In this document: positions 11,756-24,680 of the stretch, one piece after another
Layout: every line of letters starts with the position of its first letter
Position numbering within the stretch: position 1 is the first letter of the stretch
DNA from: Flaccisagitta enflata
Taxonomy: Eukaryota > Chaetognatha > Sagittoidea > Aphragmophora
DNA length: 64,000 bases
Direction: 5' to 3'
Assembly (NCBI GenBank): GCA_965153355.1
Contig: OZ231128.1
Coordinates: 1,302,001 to 1,366,000, forward strand
Program-made: the position numbers and the translations under genes
The notes under the pieces: generated by a model
What the model was told of the DNA's origin: nothing
Seen by the model: the letters and a program-made list of their open reading frames with translations, nothing else
The model's database searches: none

Positions 11756-12369
11756 TTTTGGGCAGCGGCCCCGAAGGGGCCGATGACCTATGCTTTCACA
11801 CATAGGGGAAATTTTTCCTTCTTCTTCTTCCTCTCCTCCTTCTCCTCCGTCCACCCCCTCTGAAGCTCATATCCTGGCCTTGGGGCCCAAATCCTAGTCT
11901 TGAGGCCCAAATCCTATCCTTTAAGCCCAAATTACAGCCTCATGGCTCAAATCACAGCCTAAAGCCTCAAATCACAGCCTCAAGCCTCAAATCACAGCCA
12001 TGAGGCTCAAATGACAGCCTCATGGGTCAAATCAAAGCCTAGAGACTCAAATCCCAACCTTGGGGCTCATATTCCAGCCTAAAGCCTCAAATCCCAGCCT
12101 CAAGCTTCAAATCCCAGCCTTGAGGCTCAAATCACAGCCTTGGGGCTCAAATCGCAGCCTCAGGGCTCAAATCACAGCCTCCAGGCTAAAATCACAGTCG
12201 TGAGGCTCAAATCCCCTTATTGATGCCCAAATTCAATCCTAGAACTTCAAAACTTACTAAGCATAGGTCATTGGCCCCTTCGAGGCCGCTGCCCCTCTCA
12301 CCATCACACACCCACATATAGTCACGTAGGGGCAACGGGTACCGCTGACCATCTAACGCTTTTGCGACT
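11756..12369 (-). mobile_element. Family B element: 20-bp repeat core
   Basis: The left inverted end contains GGGGCCGATGACCTATGC. The core at 11870-12245 holds ~19 units of AGCCTCAAATCACAGCCT type. The right arm ends GGTACCGCTGACCATCTAAC GCTTTTGCGACT. Confidence 0.8.
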
Positions 12370-12376
12370 ATTTATA

Positions 12377-12392
12377 TTTTTCTTTCTTTCCT

Positions 12393-12451
<59 letters not shown>

Positions 12452-12525
12452 CTCTTTCTTTCTTTCTTTCTTTCTTTCCTCCTTTCTTCCTTTCTCTCTT
12501 CCTTGCTTCCTTTTTTTTCTCTCTG

Positions 12526-12580
<55 letters not shown>

Positions 12581-12764
12581 CTCTTTCTTGCTTTCTTGCT
12601 TTCTTGCTTTCTTTCTTTCTCTCTGTCTTTCTTTCTTTCTTTCTTTCTTTTTTTCTTTCTTTCTTTTTTTTTCTTTCTTTCTGTCTTTCTGGCTTCCTTT
12701 CTTTCTTCCTTCCTTTCTTTCTTTCTTGCTTTCTTTCTTTCTTTCTTGCTTTCTTTCTTTCTTA

Positions 12765-12851
<87 letters not shown>

Positions 12852-12855
12852 TTTC

Positions 12856-12943
<88 letters not shown>

Positions 12944-12985
12944 TTTCTCTTTCTCTCACTCTCTCTCTCTTTCTTTCTTTCTTTC
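12377..12985. repeat. (TTTC)n microsatellite, ~610 bp
   Basis: Long CTTT array with many single-base variants. It gives spurious FLSFFLS and KERKKER frames. Confidence 0.95.
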
Positions 12986-14672
12986 TTTTTGGGCAGCGGT
13001 CCCAAAGGGCCGATGTCCTGCAAGACACAGGGGTGAATTTCCATCCGTCTGTCCGTCTTTCCGTCTGTCCTTCCGTCCGTCCTTCCGTCCATCCGTCCTT
13101 CCGTCCGTCCGTCCGTCCGTCCGTCCATCCGTCCGTCCGTCTGTCCGTCTGTCCGTCTGTCCGTCTGTCCGTCTGTCCTTCTGTCTGTCCTTCTGTCCGT
13201 CCTTCCTTCCGTCCATCCGTCCCACGTAGGGCCACGGATTGCGCTAGATGGCTCCTTGGGTATTTGGGTGAAAATTTTCATCTCTGCTATATGGCTAGAA
13301 CTAAGTAGAATGGTCATGGTAGCATTTGAGCATACATTACCGGTCTATATGACAGGTTTTATGGCAATTTAGAGTTAAAAAAGGCGACCTAAATTGACAC
13401 TACTACAAAAATTGCTACACTTCAAGAAAAATCAATGAATTTTTGGATTATCTGTTAAGATTACAAAAAAACTCATGATATCTTCCATATTGGATTAGAT
13501 TCCTTCATTAATGTTTCAATGTCTGGAAAAATTTTAAAAATCAGTTTTTTTACATTTTTAGCACTATTAAATTAGTCTACTATTACTACATATTTGACCT
13601 AATATGCATGCTTTTATTACCCTAAAAATATAAAAAATCGCACAAGGACGCACAATGAGCCACCTATGCCAAAATGTAGTTCAAGGGGTCCTGAATCCAG
13701 ATTGCTATGGCTCAAGCGGGCCTTCAACGTCCAAATTGCGATTTTCTTGGCCTAAAATGGACAAGTAATATTGTGGATAAAAGTAAAAATCTGATTAGAA
13801 AATGAGCAAAATGAGCTAAATGAGCAAAAAAAAAGGATTTTTTTAGCACCTCATTACGGAATCTTTTTGAACAAAAACAAAAATTTAATTGATTTGGTCA
13901 AAACATTAGACAATTTAAATACTATATGTGAGAGAGTTAAGCAGTGTTTTTCACTTTATTTTCTCAAATTTCTCTTCTTCTGTACTCTAAGCTCATAAAG
14001 CTCTTAATCCAATAAAAATGAGTCAATATTGGATATAAATAGTTTCATAACATCTAAAAATATGCAGAAAAATGTTTTTCACTCTGTATATTTCATAAGG
14101 AACAATGTAATGGAAAAGATATAGTGTTAATCCCCAATGAGCCACCTAGCGCACAATGCAGCCCACAGTGCGTCCGTCTGTCCGTCCATCAGTCCGTCCC
14201 TCCATCCGTCCGTCCCTCCCTACGTCCGTCCATCCACCCCCCCCCCTCTGCCAAAGCTTATGAGCCTCATGGTTCCATTGAATAACATGGAAAATTGAAG
14301 AAATGCAAAATTTCCATTGAATAACATGGGAAACTGAAAAAAAGTAAAATTCACTAGAATTTAAAAATATGGGAAATCCCTATTGAATAACATGGAAAAC
14401 TGAAAAATTTTTGAAATAAATGCAAAATTCAGATTGAATAACATGGAAAATTGACAATGAAATGGAAAAATTTCAATGTTCTCACTAAATAACAAGGAAA
14501 GTAGCCCCAAAGGCCTTAAATGTGTCTTCTCAGGAAGTCTGGAAATTCACCCCTGTGTCCTACAGGACATCGGCCCTTTGGGGCCGCTGCCCTGCTCTCA
14601 CTCCACTTCTGCAGCTAATCATTCCAAGCAGGGCATCGGGTACCGCTGACCATGTGCAACCCTTAGATGACT
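12986..14672. mobile_element. Long family C element (~1.7 kb) with unique interior
   Basis: The left end (GGGCCGATGTCCTGCAAGAC) is matched inverted at 14550-14595 (GTCCTACAGGACATCGGCCC), with the outer arm GGTACCGCTGACCATG. A (GTCC)n tract lies at 13040-13222. The interior is AT-rich with no ORF, so it is non-autonomous. A 55-60 bp repeat (TTGAATAACATGGAAAATTG) lies at 14275-14500. Confidence 0.65.
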
Positions 14673-14679
14673 AGTTTTT

Positions 14680-14683
14680 CTAT

Positions 14684-14763
<80 letters not shown>

Positions 14764-14767
14764 TTTT
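14680..14767. repeat. (TTTC)n microsatellite
   Basis: Pure CTTT units. Confidence 0.95.
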
Positions 14768-14969
14768 TTCTGTCATTCAAACAACTACAGAAACTGCACT
14801 GAAGCTTGATTCAATAGTTGTAACAGGTGTAACTATGACAGTTGATATGGTGCACGTAAGTCGAAATATATCGTGGCCTTGGCCTTGAGTAACCGCGGTC
14901 TGCTGATGGTCGGCGGTCAAACTAATTCTATTATCATTTTGACTAATTAAAAAGAAGTAGTGGCAAAAC

Positions 14970-15215
14970 CGCTAGATGGTCAGCGGTACACGTACCTTGC
15001 CTAAGTACGTAGGTTGTAAATGAAGTTGAGGGAGGGAGCAAATGAGGAATTTTCTCCGTCTTCTCCTTCAAGCAATTGGGATTTTGGCCCTAGGACTGAG
15101 ATTTGGGCATCGAGATTGGGGTTTGGGCCTTGGGGTTGGGATTTAGGTCTCAAGACCGGGATTTTGGCCTCGTTGAAGGGGAGGGATGAGGAAAAGGAGA
15201 AGGAGAAATTTCCTA
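14970..15215. mobile_element. Decayed family B fragment
   Basis: CGCTAGATGGTCAGCGGTAC is the family arm. A few GGGATTTNGGCCT core units follow at 15080-15170, and the end motifs are worn. Confidence 0.55.
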
Positions 15216-15369
15216 TGTAAGAGGGAGAACTAATAAGAATGTAACATTAACAGATGAACAGGAAGACAGAGAAACGGACAGACACACATAGAAAAATATG
15301 AGCAAACACAGTTACACACCGACACACAACAGGCAAGACTGGCAGTCATTACGACAGTCAAATCTACCT

Positions 15370-15372
<3 letters not shown>

Positions 15373-15465
<93 letters not shown>

Positions 15466-15501
15466 TTAGTGTGGACATGCGCTTTAAATATGCAACGATT
15501 G

Positions 15502-15588
<87 letters not shown>

Positions 15589-15604
15589 GTGTGTGTGTGT
15601 GTGT
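15373..15604. repeat. (GA)n and (GT)n microsatellites
   Basis: GA at 15373-15463 and GT at 15509-15604, separated by 45 bp of unique sequence. Confidence 0.95.
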
Positions 15605-15852
15605 AACCGATAGAAATGATTAGTTCCGATTAAATTCGGCCTTCCTCCACTGGCTTCACTGCACTGGGCTTTCTTTTTCGAATCGTCATCTTTATATCAT
15701 TCATTCTGCTCTCCTTAGACTCCTCGTCGTCTTTTTTCTTCGTAATTCTTTTGGGCAGTATCAACCTAGCTAGAAGTAAACCGTAAGTACCAAAGAATTT
15801 TCAACCCAAAATCTTAGCCACCCCAAACCTCACAAAAATAACAAATTGAAAG

Positions 15853-16017
15853 TTATTCCTTAATGTCGAAATCCTCATCATCACTGCAAGAGACTGGGAA
15901 TCTCACAACTGAAGACAAATTTTTGGATACTGTGGAATGCAAGAATACAGCATTGGAGTCTAAAATCAAATAGTCACTCAATCTTCCATGTCGGATATCT
16001 GTCCACGCAATGACACT
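15853..16017 (-). CDS. Terminal exon of an unrecognised gene
   Basis: A strong pyrimidine-rich acceptor (TGTCTCTTGTTTCAG) opens a 54-codon frame reading SVIAWTDIRHGRLSDYLIL, DSNAVFLHSTVSKNLSSVVR and ending SCSDDEDFDIKE with a TAA. The composition is complex and the tail acidic. No family is recognised and I could not place an upstream exon with confidence. Confidence 0.45.
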   Translation of the reverse strand, partial: SVIAWTDIRHGRLSDYLILDSNAVFLHSTVSKNLSSVVRFPVSCSDDEDFDIKE

Positions 16018-17500
16018 CTGAAACAAGAGACAATGAATGTTGCTATAAAACTGATCATGTGGCACCCAACATTAAATACTAAATAGTCCGCAAGAATTTC
16101 AACTGTTTCACTACCTGGTTAGTTGTAAGGGACTACGAATCTGCATATATCTGCGCCCACGACAGTTTTCGACAGAGCGGTTACCTAGAGACTTCTCTCC
16201 TTAACCCCCCCTCCCCCCTGGTCTCCCTCCTTCGCTTGATGCTCATTTCCTTCTTGCTCCTTCATTCCTTTCTTTCCTTTTTTTCTCGCACACAAAATTG
16301 GTTCCACTTGGGCTTTTTTGCGTTGTTTCCTGCGGCGATCGAATCACGCTGTTAACCTCCTTACAACCCAAACGACGCGATGGACGAAAAAAGAAAAAAA
16401 AACAAGCCCACCTGGGCAACATGCAACACGATGCGTCATTCGCGTGATTTTATGAACAGGTCCGTGACGTCAGGCATGCCAGGGTATGACAAACTTTGTG
16501 TGACTAAGTGCCTGAGCGTGCGAGGATTGCTAGAAGGCAGTGAGCTTCCTTTGTAGGCAGATGCACAAAAAAAACCATTACAAAAATATCATGAGATAAG
16601 TGAAACAGTGAAAACAAAATAGTGAACTGGCTAAAAAACATAGAGAAGAATATTTTTTTTTTGTAAAAATAGTATCTCACCTGCCCTGTTAATTACTTTT
16701 TTAAAGTGCTAGGATGTTGACAAGTTCTATACATAAGATTGTAGGCAGCCATTTGTCAAAAAAAGTTTGCCTGTAGGGAGCTAGAAATTTTGTCGTGCAC
16801 TGTTAAATAATGGGCGACCTGACTCAAGTATGGACGGACAAAAAGAACCTCTTGTTGAACTGCGATTTTGCCTATAAAAAGCATCAGAATTGGTTAAAAA
16901 CTCAAAATGACGTCTATAGAAGCTGATGGATGCTAAACATGTAACCGCATTTAATGATATGTTGCTTCATGATGCTAATGATATATTAGTAATGAACCAC
17001 GATTAAAAAGTTTGTTTGTAGCTTCCATAGAAAAAATTTAGTTCAAAGCCTGGAATGCATTTTTTTTCCAAATCTAATGCACTGATTTTGATGCGCTATT
17101 CCTTGATGCTTAACATGCAAATGGTCTAATTTGCCTCAACGTGCGCCATCTACAAAACCACGCTTTTGCACTGAGCCTCATTTCAAACGCCATTTCATAG
17201 TTGCCATGATACCATTATCTTCAAGATCCCCCATCATGCCATCCCTCAGTCGAAACATGCACATCTGCAAATGGCAGTCTCTCAAGTGCAGATCTTCGAC
17301 GTGTCGTCCTACAGTGCAAACGAGGCTATTAGCCTCAGGCGCCACTAAAACTCCGCCATTTTGGCCGTAATAATTCCGCCTCTTTGAGGCCTTGACTAAG
17401 ACTAGGAAAACGCCGCCATCTCCGACCATTTGGTTTAACAGTTCTTCGATACGTTGAACAATCAACACAGGAAGATTTTAGAGTTAGTATTGAAGAACTC
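16018..17500. other. Non-coding stretch upstream of the 15.85-kb exon
   Basis: No exon with acceptor, donor and matching phase was found, although the missing exons of that gene should lie here or beyond. Minus frames at 17178-17468 read through but are unsupported. Confidence 0.35.
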
Positions 17501-17557
17501 GAACTATTATGAATTGCGTCCTCGCGACTCTATTTCCTGCGGTTTTTTCGATTCTCT

Positions 17558-17725
<168 letters not shown>

Positions 17726-17899
17726 GAAGAGGGGATTGTGCGACCCTGCCCACCCAACCGCAACGATATTGAGAATTACCCTTGTTCAGTGATCAACATG
17801 GCTTCTGAATCACTGCCCCTGCCCACTCGCGAGCGATTATCAGCTGGGATTAGCGAGGGATATCGTTACATATGTCAAAGAAAAATTACAATTTTTTTA

Positions 17900-18160
17900 A
17901 TCTCTTGGTGACGGGAGGTCGTCACTCGCCACATCGTCAGTAAACAGAGGAAAAAAAATCTAAGTTTTTTATTGGAGTATCGAGAGGTCGTCACTCGCCA
18001 CATCGTCAATGGAAAGATAAAAAAAAATCAAAGTGTTTAATTTGATAGTATCGGGACGTCGTCAATGCTAACATGCAAAGTGCCGTGAGATCGTTGACGA
18101 CCTTATGAGAATTTGTCTAAAAAGTGTGGCGCGGGAGGTCGTTGACGATCTGCCGGCCCC
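17900..18160. repeat. Degenerate ~65-75 bp repeat with GGTCGTCACTCGCCACATCG
   Basis: Copies at 17918 and 17980, with worn ones (GACGTCGTCAATG, GGTCGTTGACGA) to 18150. Confidence 0.6.
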
Positions 18161-18230
18161 TCTTCCTTTGACTAGTTATTTGACAGCATAGTTAATTGAA
18201 ATATTGTAGATTCTATGAATTATGTATTTG

Positions 18231-18979
18231 TTAAAAGTATTCATCCCAACTGTTAGAGCCTGGGTGCAACCACACATGTTGTGTTACAACATAATGTTAA
18301 CACGTTGTCATTGATTTGATGTTTGCTTGAAATGGGACGGAAAGCAGCTTAGCCTGCTCAGGTGTCGTCTGAAGATTGCCATCATCTCTTTTTGTAATAA
18401 CAATTTGCAGTAATTCTATGCTGCAAACGGCTCAAGAAACCAATAAGGATAAGACAGAGTGTTTATCGATGTCTTGATGAGATTCTTTTCGATGAGAATG
18501 TTATATTGATAAATGATAATTATCGGGAGCGTTGTGAAAAAAAAAGAACACGCTAGTTTTTAAATTCAATGCACTTCACAATAATTTTTTGATTGATACC
18601 TATTTAACCAAATGTTAAAAGTATTCATCCCAACTGTAAGAGCCTGTGAACAACCACTCATGATGTGTTATCAATATCAACATGTAATATCAACACGTTG
18701 CCATTAATTTGACGTTTGCTTGAAATGGAAGGGAACGCAGCTCAGCCTGCTCAGGTGGCATCTTTGGATTGCGATCATCTCGCTGTAATAACAATTTGCA
18801 GTATTCCTATACTGCAAACGGCTCAAGTAACAAATAAGGATATGACAGAGTGTTTATCGATGTCTTGATGAGATTCTTTTCGATGAGAATGTTATATTGA
18901 TAAATGATAATTATCGGGAGCGTTGTGAAAAAAAAACAAGCTAGTTTTCAAATTCAATGCACTTCACAATATTTTTTTG
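18231..18979. repeat. 384-bp direct tandem duplication
   Basis: TTAAAAGTATTCATCCCAAC at 18231 recurs at 18615. Both copies share AGTGTTTATCGATGTCTTGA and end in CAATGCACTTCACAAT. They differ by scattered substitutions and small indels. Confidence 0.9.
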
Positions 18980-19683
18980 GTGCGCCAACGCAATTCTTAC
19001 AATGTAAAAGGCTCTGTCCGTCCCTCCGACCGTCGTTGGATCGGTCCGTCGAAAATCGCAGTAATTAAGCAAAAATTTGTTTCATTTATCATGTATTTCC
19101 TTCATCATCATATTCTTTTCAGGATATAGGTTTTGATAAAGCCCCGTCTTATAGAGCTGTGGATAGGTCTGATGGAGCTCGGGATAGGGCTAGGGGAGAT
19201 CTACATCAAGGAATAGATCTCAGAATAGATAACGCCAGACGCACCAACTTGGTCCGTGTATCCGGCATTGTTCAAATGCTAGTGGTTGAGAGGCATCATT
19301 TCTCCATAAGTTTGGGTGTAGGTATAACAAGTGAAACAATATCCCTCACTATACCCGCTTCGTCTGGTCTTAGCATTGCGCATTGCTTTTTGAAATTTCT
19401 AGTTGATGAGCCTAGAAACGTGTACATCTGGCCTCATTACACAATGTTGCACTGGGCGCTTGAGAGAGAGAGAGAGAGAGAGAGAGACTTGGAGAGTTAG
19501 TGGTTGAACAGAAAAGCGTTGTTTATGCCTCGGCGCGTAAAAGCAATGACCGTCATCAAAGAGGGATTTTGCGTTGAGCCGCTGTCTCAGCCCGAAGACC
19601 GAAGCTCGGGATTTCCCCGGCAGAAACTTGGAAAGTGACTAGAAACAGAAAAAAAGTCAATGGCTTTAAAAAAAAGGAAAAAT
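18980..19683. other. Non-coding stretch with short GA repeat
   Basis: A short (GA)n at 19463-19487. A 113-codon plus frame (19159-19500) runs into the GA repeat and is unsupported. Confidence 0.4.
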
Positions 19684-20129
19684 AGTCGCAAAAGCGTTAG
19701 ATGGTCAGCGGTACCCGTGCCCTGCTTAAGTAGGTTGTGATTGAAATTGAGGGGGGAGCAGGGCAGCGGCCCAAAAAAGGGGTTGATGACCTATGCTTTC
19801 ACACATATGGGGAATTTCCCCTTCTCCAGGCCTATATCTCAGCCTGGAGGCCCATATCCCAGCCTCAAGGCCCAAATCCCAGTCTTGAAGCCCAAATCCC
19901 TAGAGACTGGAATTTGGGCCTTGGGGTTGGGATTTGGGCCTTGAGGGCGGGATTTGGGCCTCATGACTGAGATTTGGGCCTCAAGGCTGGGATATGGGCC
20001 TCCAGGCTGAGATAAAGGCCTGGAGGTTAAGAGGAGGGATGGTACGAAGAAGGAGGAGGAGAAGGAGAAAATTCCCCATATGTGTGAAAGCATAAGTCAT
20101 CGGCCCCTTCGTGGCCGCTGCCCAAAAAG
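19684..20129 (+). mobile_element. Family B element with strand-switching core
   Basis: Left arm AGTCGCAAAAGCGTTAGATG, end motif GATGACCTATGCTTTCACAC and its complement at 20074-20120. Core units read CCCAAATCCCAG up to ~19905 and the complement GGGATTTGGGCC afterwards. Confidence 0.85.
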
Positions 20130-20530
20130 TAGAGACAAGCCGGATGTTGCATATTGATCAATCGGCAAGAATTTCGATGAGGAGATCAATTTTCCTTTTC
20201 TTTTCCTTTTTCCTCCTTTTCTTCCTCTTTTCTAAGCCCTTCTTCTTTTTTTCCTCTTCTTCTCCTTTACTATTCTGGCAGAATGAAATGCGACAGTTGC
20301 TCAAAGTAGCTTAAAGTGCTGCTCCTAAATGAATAAAGCTCGGACTTCAACTTGGTCTCATTTCGAAAATTTGATACAAACCTTTAAAATTGGACAAAAC
20401 TGGGGTCTGTTGCTTCATTCGTTTAGCTACGGCAGTCTTAAATAGTTGATGCTACTCATAGCAACCGTCGCGTTTCTTTTCGCCAAGATGGTATTTCATC
20501 ATGCTGCAACTAGTTTCGCTCAGTTGAAAG

Positions 20531-20994
20531 CAGGGGTGTATAAAGTTGAGCGGCATTTGATTTCTTTCCCCCCTCCCCTGGTCTTTGATTTCCTTCCCCG
20601 CCAGGTTGAAAAATTGCTTGATTTTCTACCCCATAGAGTATAAATATAGTATAAATGTGGTCAGAATAGTGTAAAATAGTGTTGTAGTTAGGGATGTGGA
20701 AGCGATTGACCGCTTCCAACTTGGAGGATGGGATAGCTACTAGTATTTGAACTGTAAATTGGAAGCGGAAGCGGAAGCGGAAGCGGTGGAAGCGGCTTGA
20801 AAATCGACCGCTTCCACATCTCTAGTTGTAGTAGTCAAATATAATTTTTGGAACTGTCAAAAGTGTAAAATCTTCAAAAAATTTGTTTTTTCTTCTTTTC
20901 CACCCTTTGATTTTCTTCCCCATCTCCAAACCTTTTGATTTTATTTTCCCCCCCCACTAGGGGGGGGGGAAATATTCAAATTTATACACCCCTG
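20531..20994. mobile_element. Family D hAT element with perfect 8-bp TSD
   Basis: CAGGGGTGTATAAAGTTGA at the left and TTTATACACCCCTG at the right. The flanks GTTGAAAG at 20523-20530 and 20995-21002 are identical. A family F MITE is nested inside. Confidence 0.92.
20689..20824. mobile_element. Family F hAT MITE (136 bp), perfect 8-bp TSD
   Basis: Ends TAGGGATGTGGAAGCG and CGCTTCCACATCTCTA. TSD GTTGTAGT at 20681-20688 and 20825-20832. The interior has a GGAAGC hexamer run. Confidence 0.93.
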
Positions 20995-21002
20995 GTTGAA
21001 AG

Positions 21003-21740
21003 TTTGCACTTTGGATCAAGGACAAAGAGTGATAAACATGGCCATGGGGCCCATGGCAAGTGAAAGCTATCAAACTCATTAACCGAGCTAACAGACAGCC
21101 GCATACGCATAAAAGAACCATCACTTTTGGGGGGACGCCACCGCTTTTCTGCGTCCCAACAAAAATGGTATAAAAACTAATCTTAAGTGCTGAGATTTTT
21201 ATGGGTGATTCAATCGGAGATTGATTTGTGACAAAAATGATGAGCTGTGTCAGTTTTTCCTTGCAATCATATTTACTATGATATCTATCAGAATTTCCTC
21301 AAGAAAATTTGCTGCTTATTATGGGTCTTAAGGAAAGAAATTTTTTCTTTCTGTCACTCATTTAGGTCCCAACAACTTTTATGTCTCAACTTCCGGGGCT
21401 GCCATAGAAACCCTGGCAGCCCCATCTACTACGCCGCTGCCGTTAGAAAAGACCACATTGTCTTGGTTTTGTTCCCACTGAAGTGTTCCGCTGTCAAATT
21501 AGATTTCATTTAAAAAAGATACGGATAGGGTTGGTATCAACGATGTTTATAGGATATAATCAACTGTAACGTATTAGTCTCTCAAAGACGGAGGAACTTG
21601 TTGTCTTTATGATCTTGTAAAAAAAAATAGAAGCAAGTGACGCGGGGTCATAATATCATTGCGGACTGGTGGGCAGGGGCATCCAACCCCCATCCACACC
21701 TCAACCCACCCCTCACATTACTCAACAAGTCATCCAAGGA
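21003..21740. other. Non-coding stretch
   Basis: No ORF, RNA gene or repeat boundary could be supported. Confidence 0.4.
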
Positions 21741-21746
21741 TTGCAC

Positions 21747-22057
21747 ATGGTCAGCGGTACCCGATGCCCTGCTTGGAGTGACAGCTGAAGAAGTGGTGTG
21801 AGAGCAGGGCAGCGGCCCCAAAGGGCCAATGTCCTGTAGGACACAGGGGTGAACCATTACGTACGTCTGTCCTGACAAGGCTGATTTAAGGCCTTGAAGA
21901 GCTAATTTTGGGCCTGAGAGGACTGATTTTTGGCCTGAGAGGGCTGATTTTTGGCTTGAAAGGGCTGATTTTAGGCTTATGAGGGCTAATATGGGGCCTG
22001 AGAGGGGCCTCAGGGGGGCCCCTTTGGGGGGGTCCTTTGGGGCCGCTGCCCAAAAAG
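21747..22057 (+). mobile_element. Family C element with short 21-bp core
   Basis: Arm GGTCAGCGGTACCCGATGCC, end motif AATGTCCTGTAGGACACAGG. Core 21890-22000 of GGGCTGATTTTNGGCCTGAGA. The right end is worn (GGGGCCGCTGCCCAAAAA). Confidence 0.75.
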
Positions 22058-22195
22058 TATCTAAATCGCTCGTTTTCCCACTTTTCAGCTTGATGAGGCT
22101 CTCATAGAGTCGCGTGTCCGCGACTGAAAACAGCAGCCGGAGAGAAAACAAAAGAGCTTCATCGTAAAATGTATTGCAACAACGGTTGGCAACGA

Positions 22196-22210
22196 CCTCT
22201 CTCTCTCTCT

Positions 22211-22260
<50 letters not shown>

Positions 22261-22284
22261 CTCTCTCTCTCTCTCAATCTCTCA

Positions 22285-22361
<77 letters not shown>
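22196..22361. repeat. (TC)n microsatellite
   Basis: Interrupted by AATC and AAAAA blocks. Confidence 0.95.
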
Positions 22362-22364
<3 letters not shown>

Positions 22365-22484
22365 GAAATTGCCTCATTATTGGCAGATGAAACAAAACGC
22401 TCAAGTAAAGAACAAGGAGCGTTTGTGAAATGGGCATCTGTTTCAGTGTCAAATAAAAAAGAAAGAAACTGATGAAGGAACAAT

Positions 22485-22492
<8 letters not shown>

Positions 22493-22551
<59 letters not shown>

Positions 22552-22567
22552 AGAGAGAGAGAGAAAG

Positions 22568-22630
<63 letters not shown>

Positions 22631-22733
22631 TAGAGAAAGAGAAAGAGAGATAGAGAAAGAGAAAGAGAGATAGAGAAAGAGAAAGAGAGAAAGAGAAAGA
22701 GAGAAAGAGAAAGAGAGATAGAGAAAGAGAGAT

Positions 22734-22825
<92 letters not shown>

Positions 22826-22930
22826 GACAGACAGACAGAGACATACAGACAGAGACATACAGACAGAGACATGGATAAAGACGGACAGACACACAGAAAT
22901 GGAGACTGACAGACAGACAGGAATAGAGAC
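22493..22930. repeat. (GA)n/(GAAAGA)n with (ACAG)n tail
   Basis: GA at both ends, GAAAGAGA/GATAGAGA higher-order units at 22545-22740, and ACAG/ACAT units at 22808-22930. Confidence 0.95.
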
Positions 22931-23059
22931 AGAGAGACAGGTAGAGATAGACTGAGAAGACAGAAAAACCACATAGGATTGAAAGGAATACAGAGGCTGA
23001 ATCAGATCAAGTTTTTTAGAGACAGAGGATTAGTAGAGGAGACAGGCGCGCATCATGAT

Positions 23060-23345
23060 CAAGCCATGGATGTAGGGGACGCCACGTTCACCACGCCCTT
23101 GGATGTGGTAAAAGTCAATCTCGAAAAACAAGTCCGTCTCGATTAAGGAGTGATTCTAGGTTGAAAAATTAGAAAAAATCTTTGGAAAACAGCTCAATGA
23201 GGGGAAAAATTCAGCCAAGTTTGTTTGAAATATGAAAAAAAAACCATTAAAACTGAGCATAAGTTGGTCTTGATCCTGACTCGGTCTTGAATTGCCAAGT
23301 GGACGTGGCGCGTTTCGGAGCTCCCCTACATCCATGGATCAAGGC
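23060..23345. mobile_element. Small foldback element
   Basis: CCATGGATGTAGGGGACGCC (23065) pairs with CTCCCCTACATCCATGG (23321), with further GCCACG/CGTGGC pairing. The interior has no ORF. Confidence 0.6.
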
Positions 23346-23888
23346 CTTCTTCCATTTATTTCAGTTTGGGTATAGTGAGGGATATTGTTCCACTTTTCAT
23401 ACGACACCACAATCGAATTTTGGTGACCAAGGGCGTTGATAGTTTGAAAATTACAAACTAATGGACAGACCGCCTCATCGACAGACCAACGGACTTACAG
23501 AATCGACTCAGCAAGTTGCGTAAAAGCAACTAAGATTCAGAGACTGACGACGATGGAGGGAGAATTAGAGAGAGAGAGAAAGTGGATACTAGCTTGTGGG
23601 AAGAGTTAATGAATTCAGGCACTGGCCTATCAGAGTGTGCGTGTTCCCTCCAACAAGAAGAAACATGATGAATTCACAAACCGCATGAAATTTTCCTCAA
23701 CCGAACAACGCGCATGTTGTATCTTTTACGCGGACGACTTCCAACGACTCTCAACCATCTGTAAACAAGATTTTACCATCTGAACCATCTGCATGTTGTA
23801 TCTTTTACGCAGTCAACTTCTAACGACTGCACCATCTGCAAACGACTAACCCATCTGTAAACAATTTCTTTTTAATCTGCAAACAGCT

Positions 23889-24032
23889 ACCTTGGTCGCG
23901 TGCGGGTGGGCAGGGCAGTGATAGAGAAGGTCACTGGGGCATTTGGGCAGGAGCAGTGAGCTTAAAAAGCTGAAGGAAGTAAACGGAAACGAACAAATAT
24001 TTTAACCCTTTTCAGTCGCGTGCTAGTTGGTC
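23889..24032 (-). mobile_element. Family A element, short
   Basis: TCGCGTGCGGGTGGGCAGGG at one end and AGTCGCGTGCTAG at the other; the GTCC core is lost. Confidence 0.6.
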
Positions 24033-24285
24033 ACGTTATACTTTTCTTTTATTCATTTTATTCCTGCTAACTAATTTTACGTCATTTCAATTCAATTCAA
24101 GTCATTTTAAGTCAATTTAAGTTATACCAGTAATGGCGGCTGTCGCCGTGAGGAAAAAAGTCGTAAAAATTGGTCACTTTTCACCAAGCTGTTGTCTCTA
24201 GTCACTACAAATCTTTTTTTCTATTAGATCAAATCAAGAGCAATTGTATGTATTGATCGCACTGAAAATCAGAGACTGGGCCAAA

Positions 24286-24680
24286 TGAGCTTGATGAGCT
24301 AAAATGCTCAAAACCACTCAACCAGACAACCAGCTATGCTCATTAAAATGCTTTCTTGTATCTACGTGCTCCCATCAAAACATTTATCTATCCCATTAAA
24401 AATCAAAAAAAAAAAAGACAGCTAAATGAGCTAAGTGAGCTAAAATGCTTAAAAATGCCTTCACAGATGAGCAGCTATGCTCACTGATATGCTTTTTTGT
24501 ATCTGCTTTGTTAAACATGTTTCAAAATATTTATCTATTTATCACATTTGAAATAAAAAAGAAATGAGCTAAATGAGCTAAATGAGCTAGAATCCTCTAA
24601 AACACCCTTACCGATGAGCAGGTTTGCTCATAAACATGTTTTCTTATATTTGCATGCTCAAACAACCATAAATACGCTCC
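24286..24680. repeat. ~141-147 bp tandem repeat, 3 copies
   Basis: AAATGAGCTNNATGAGCTAAAATGC followed by AGCTATGCTCA, with anchors at 24332, 24473 and 24620. Confidence 0.75.

Noticed and set aside
12322-13317. 331-codon Lys/Glu/Arg-rich frame
   Set aside because: Translated (CTTT)n and (GTCC)n microsatellites.
19159-19500. 113-codon plus frame
   Set aside because: Runs into a (GA)n repeat and lacks recognisable domain or splice sites.
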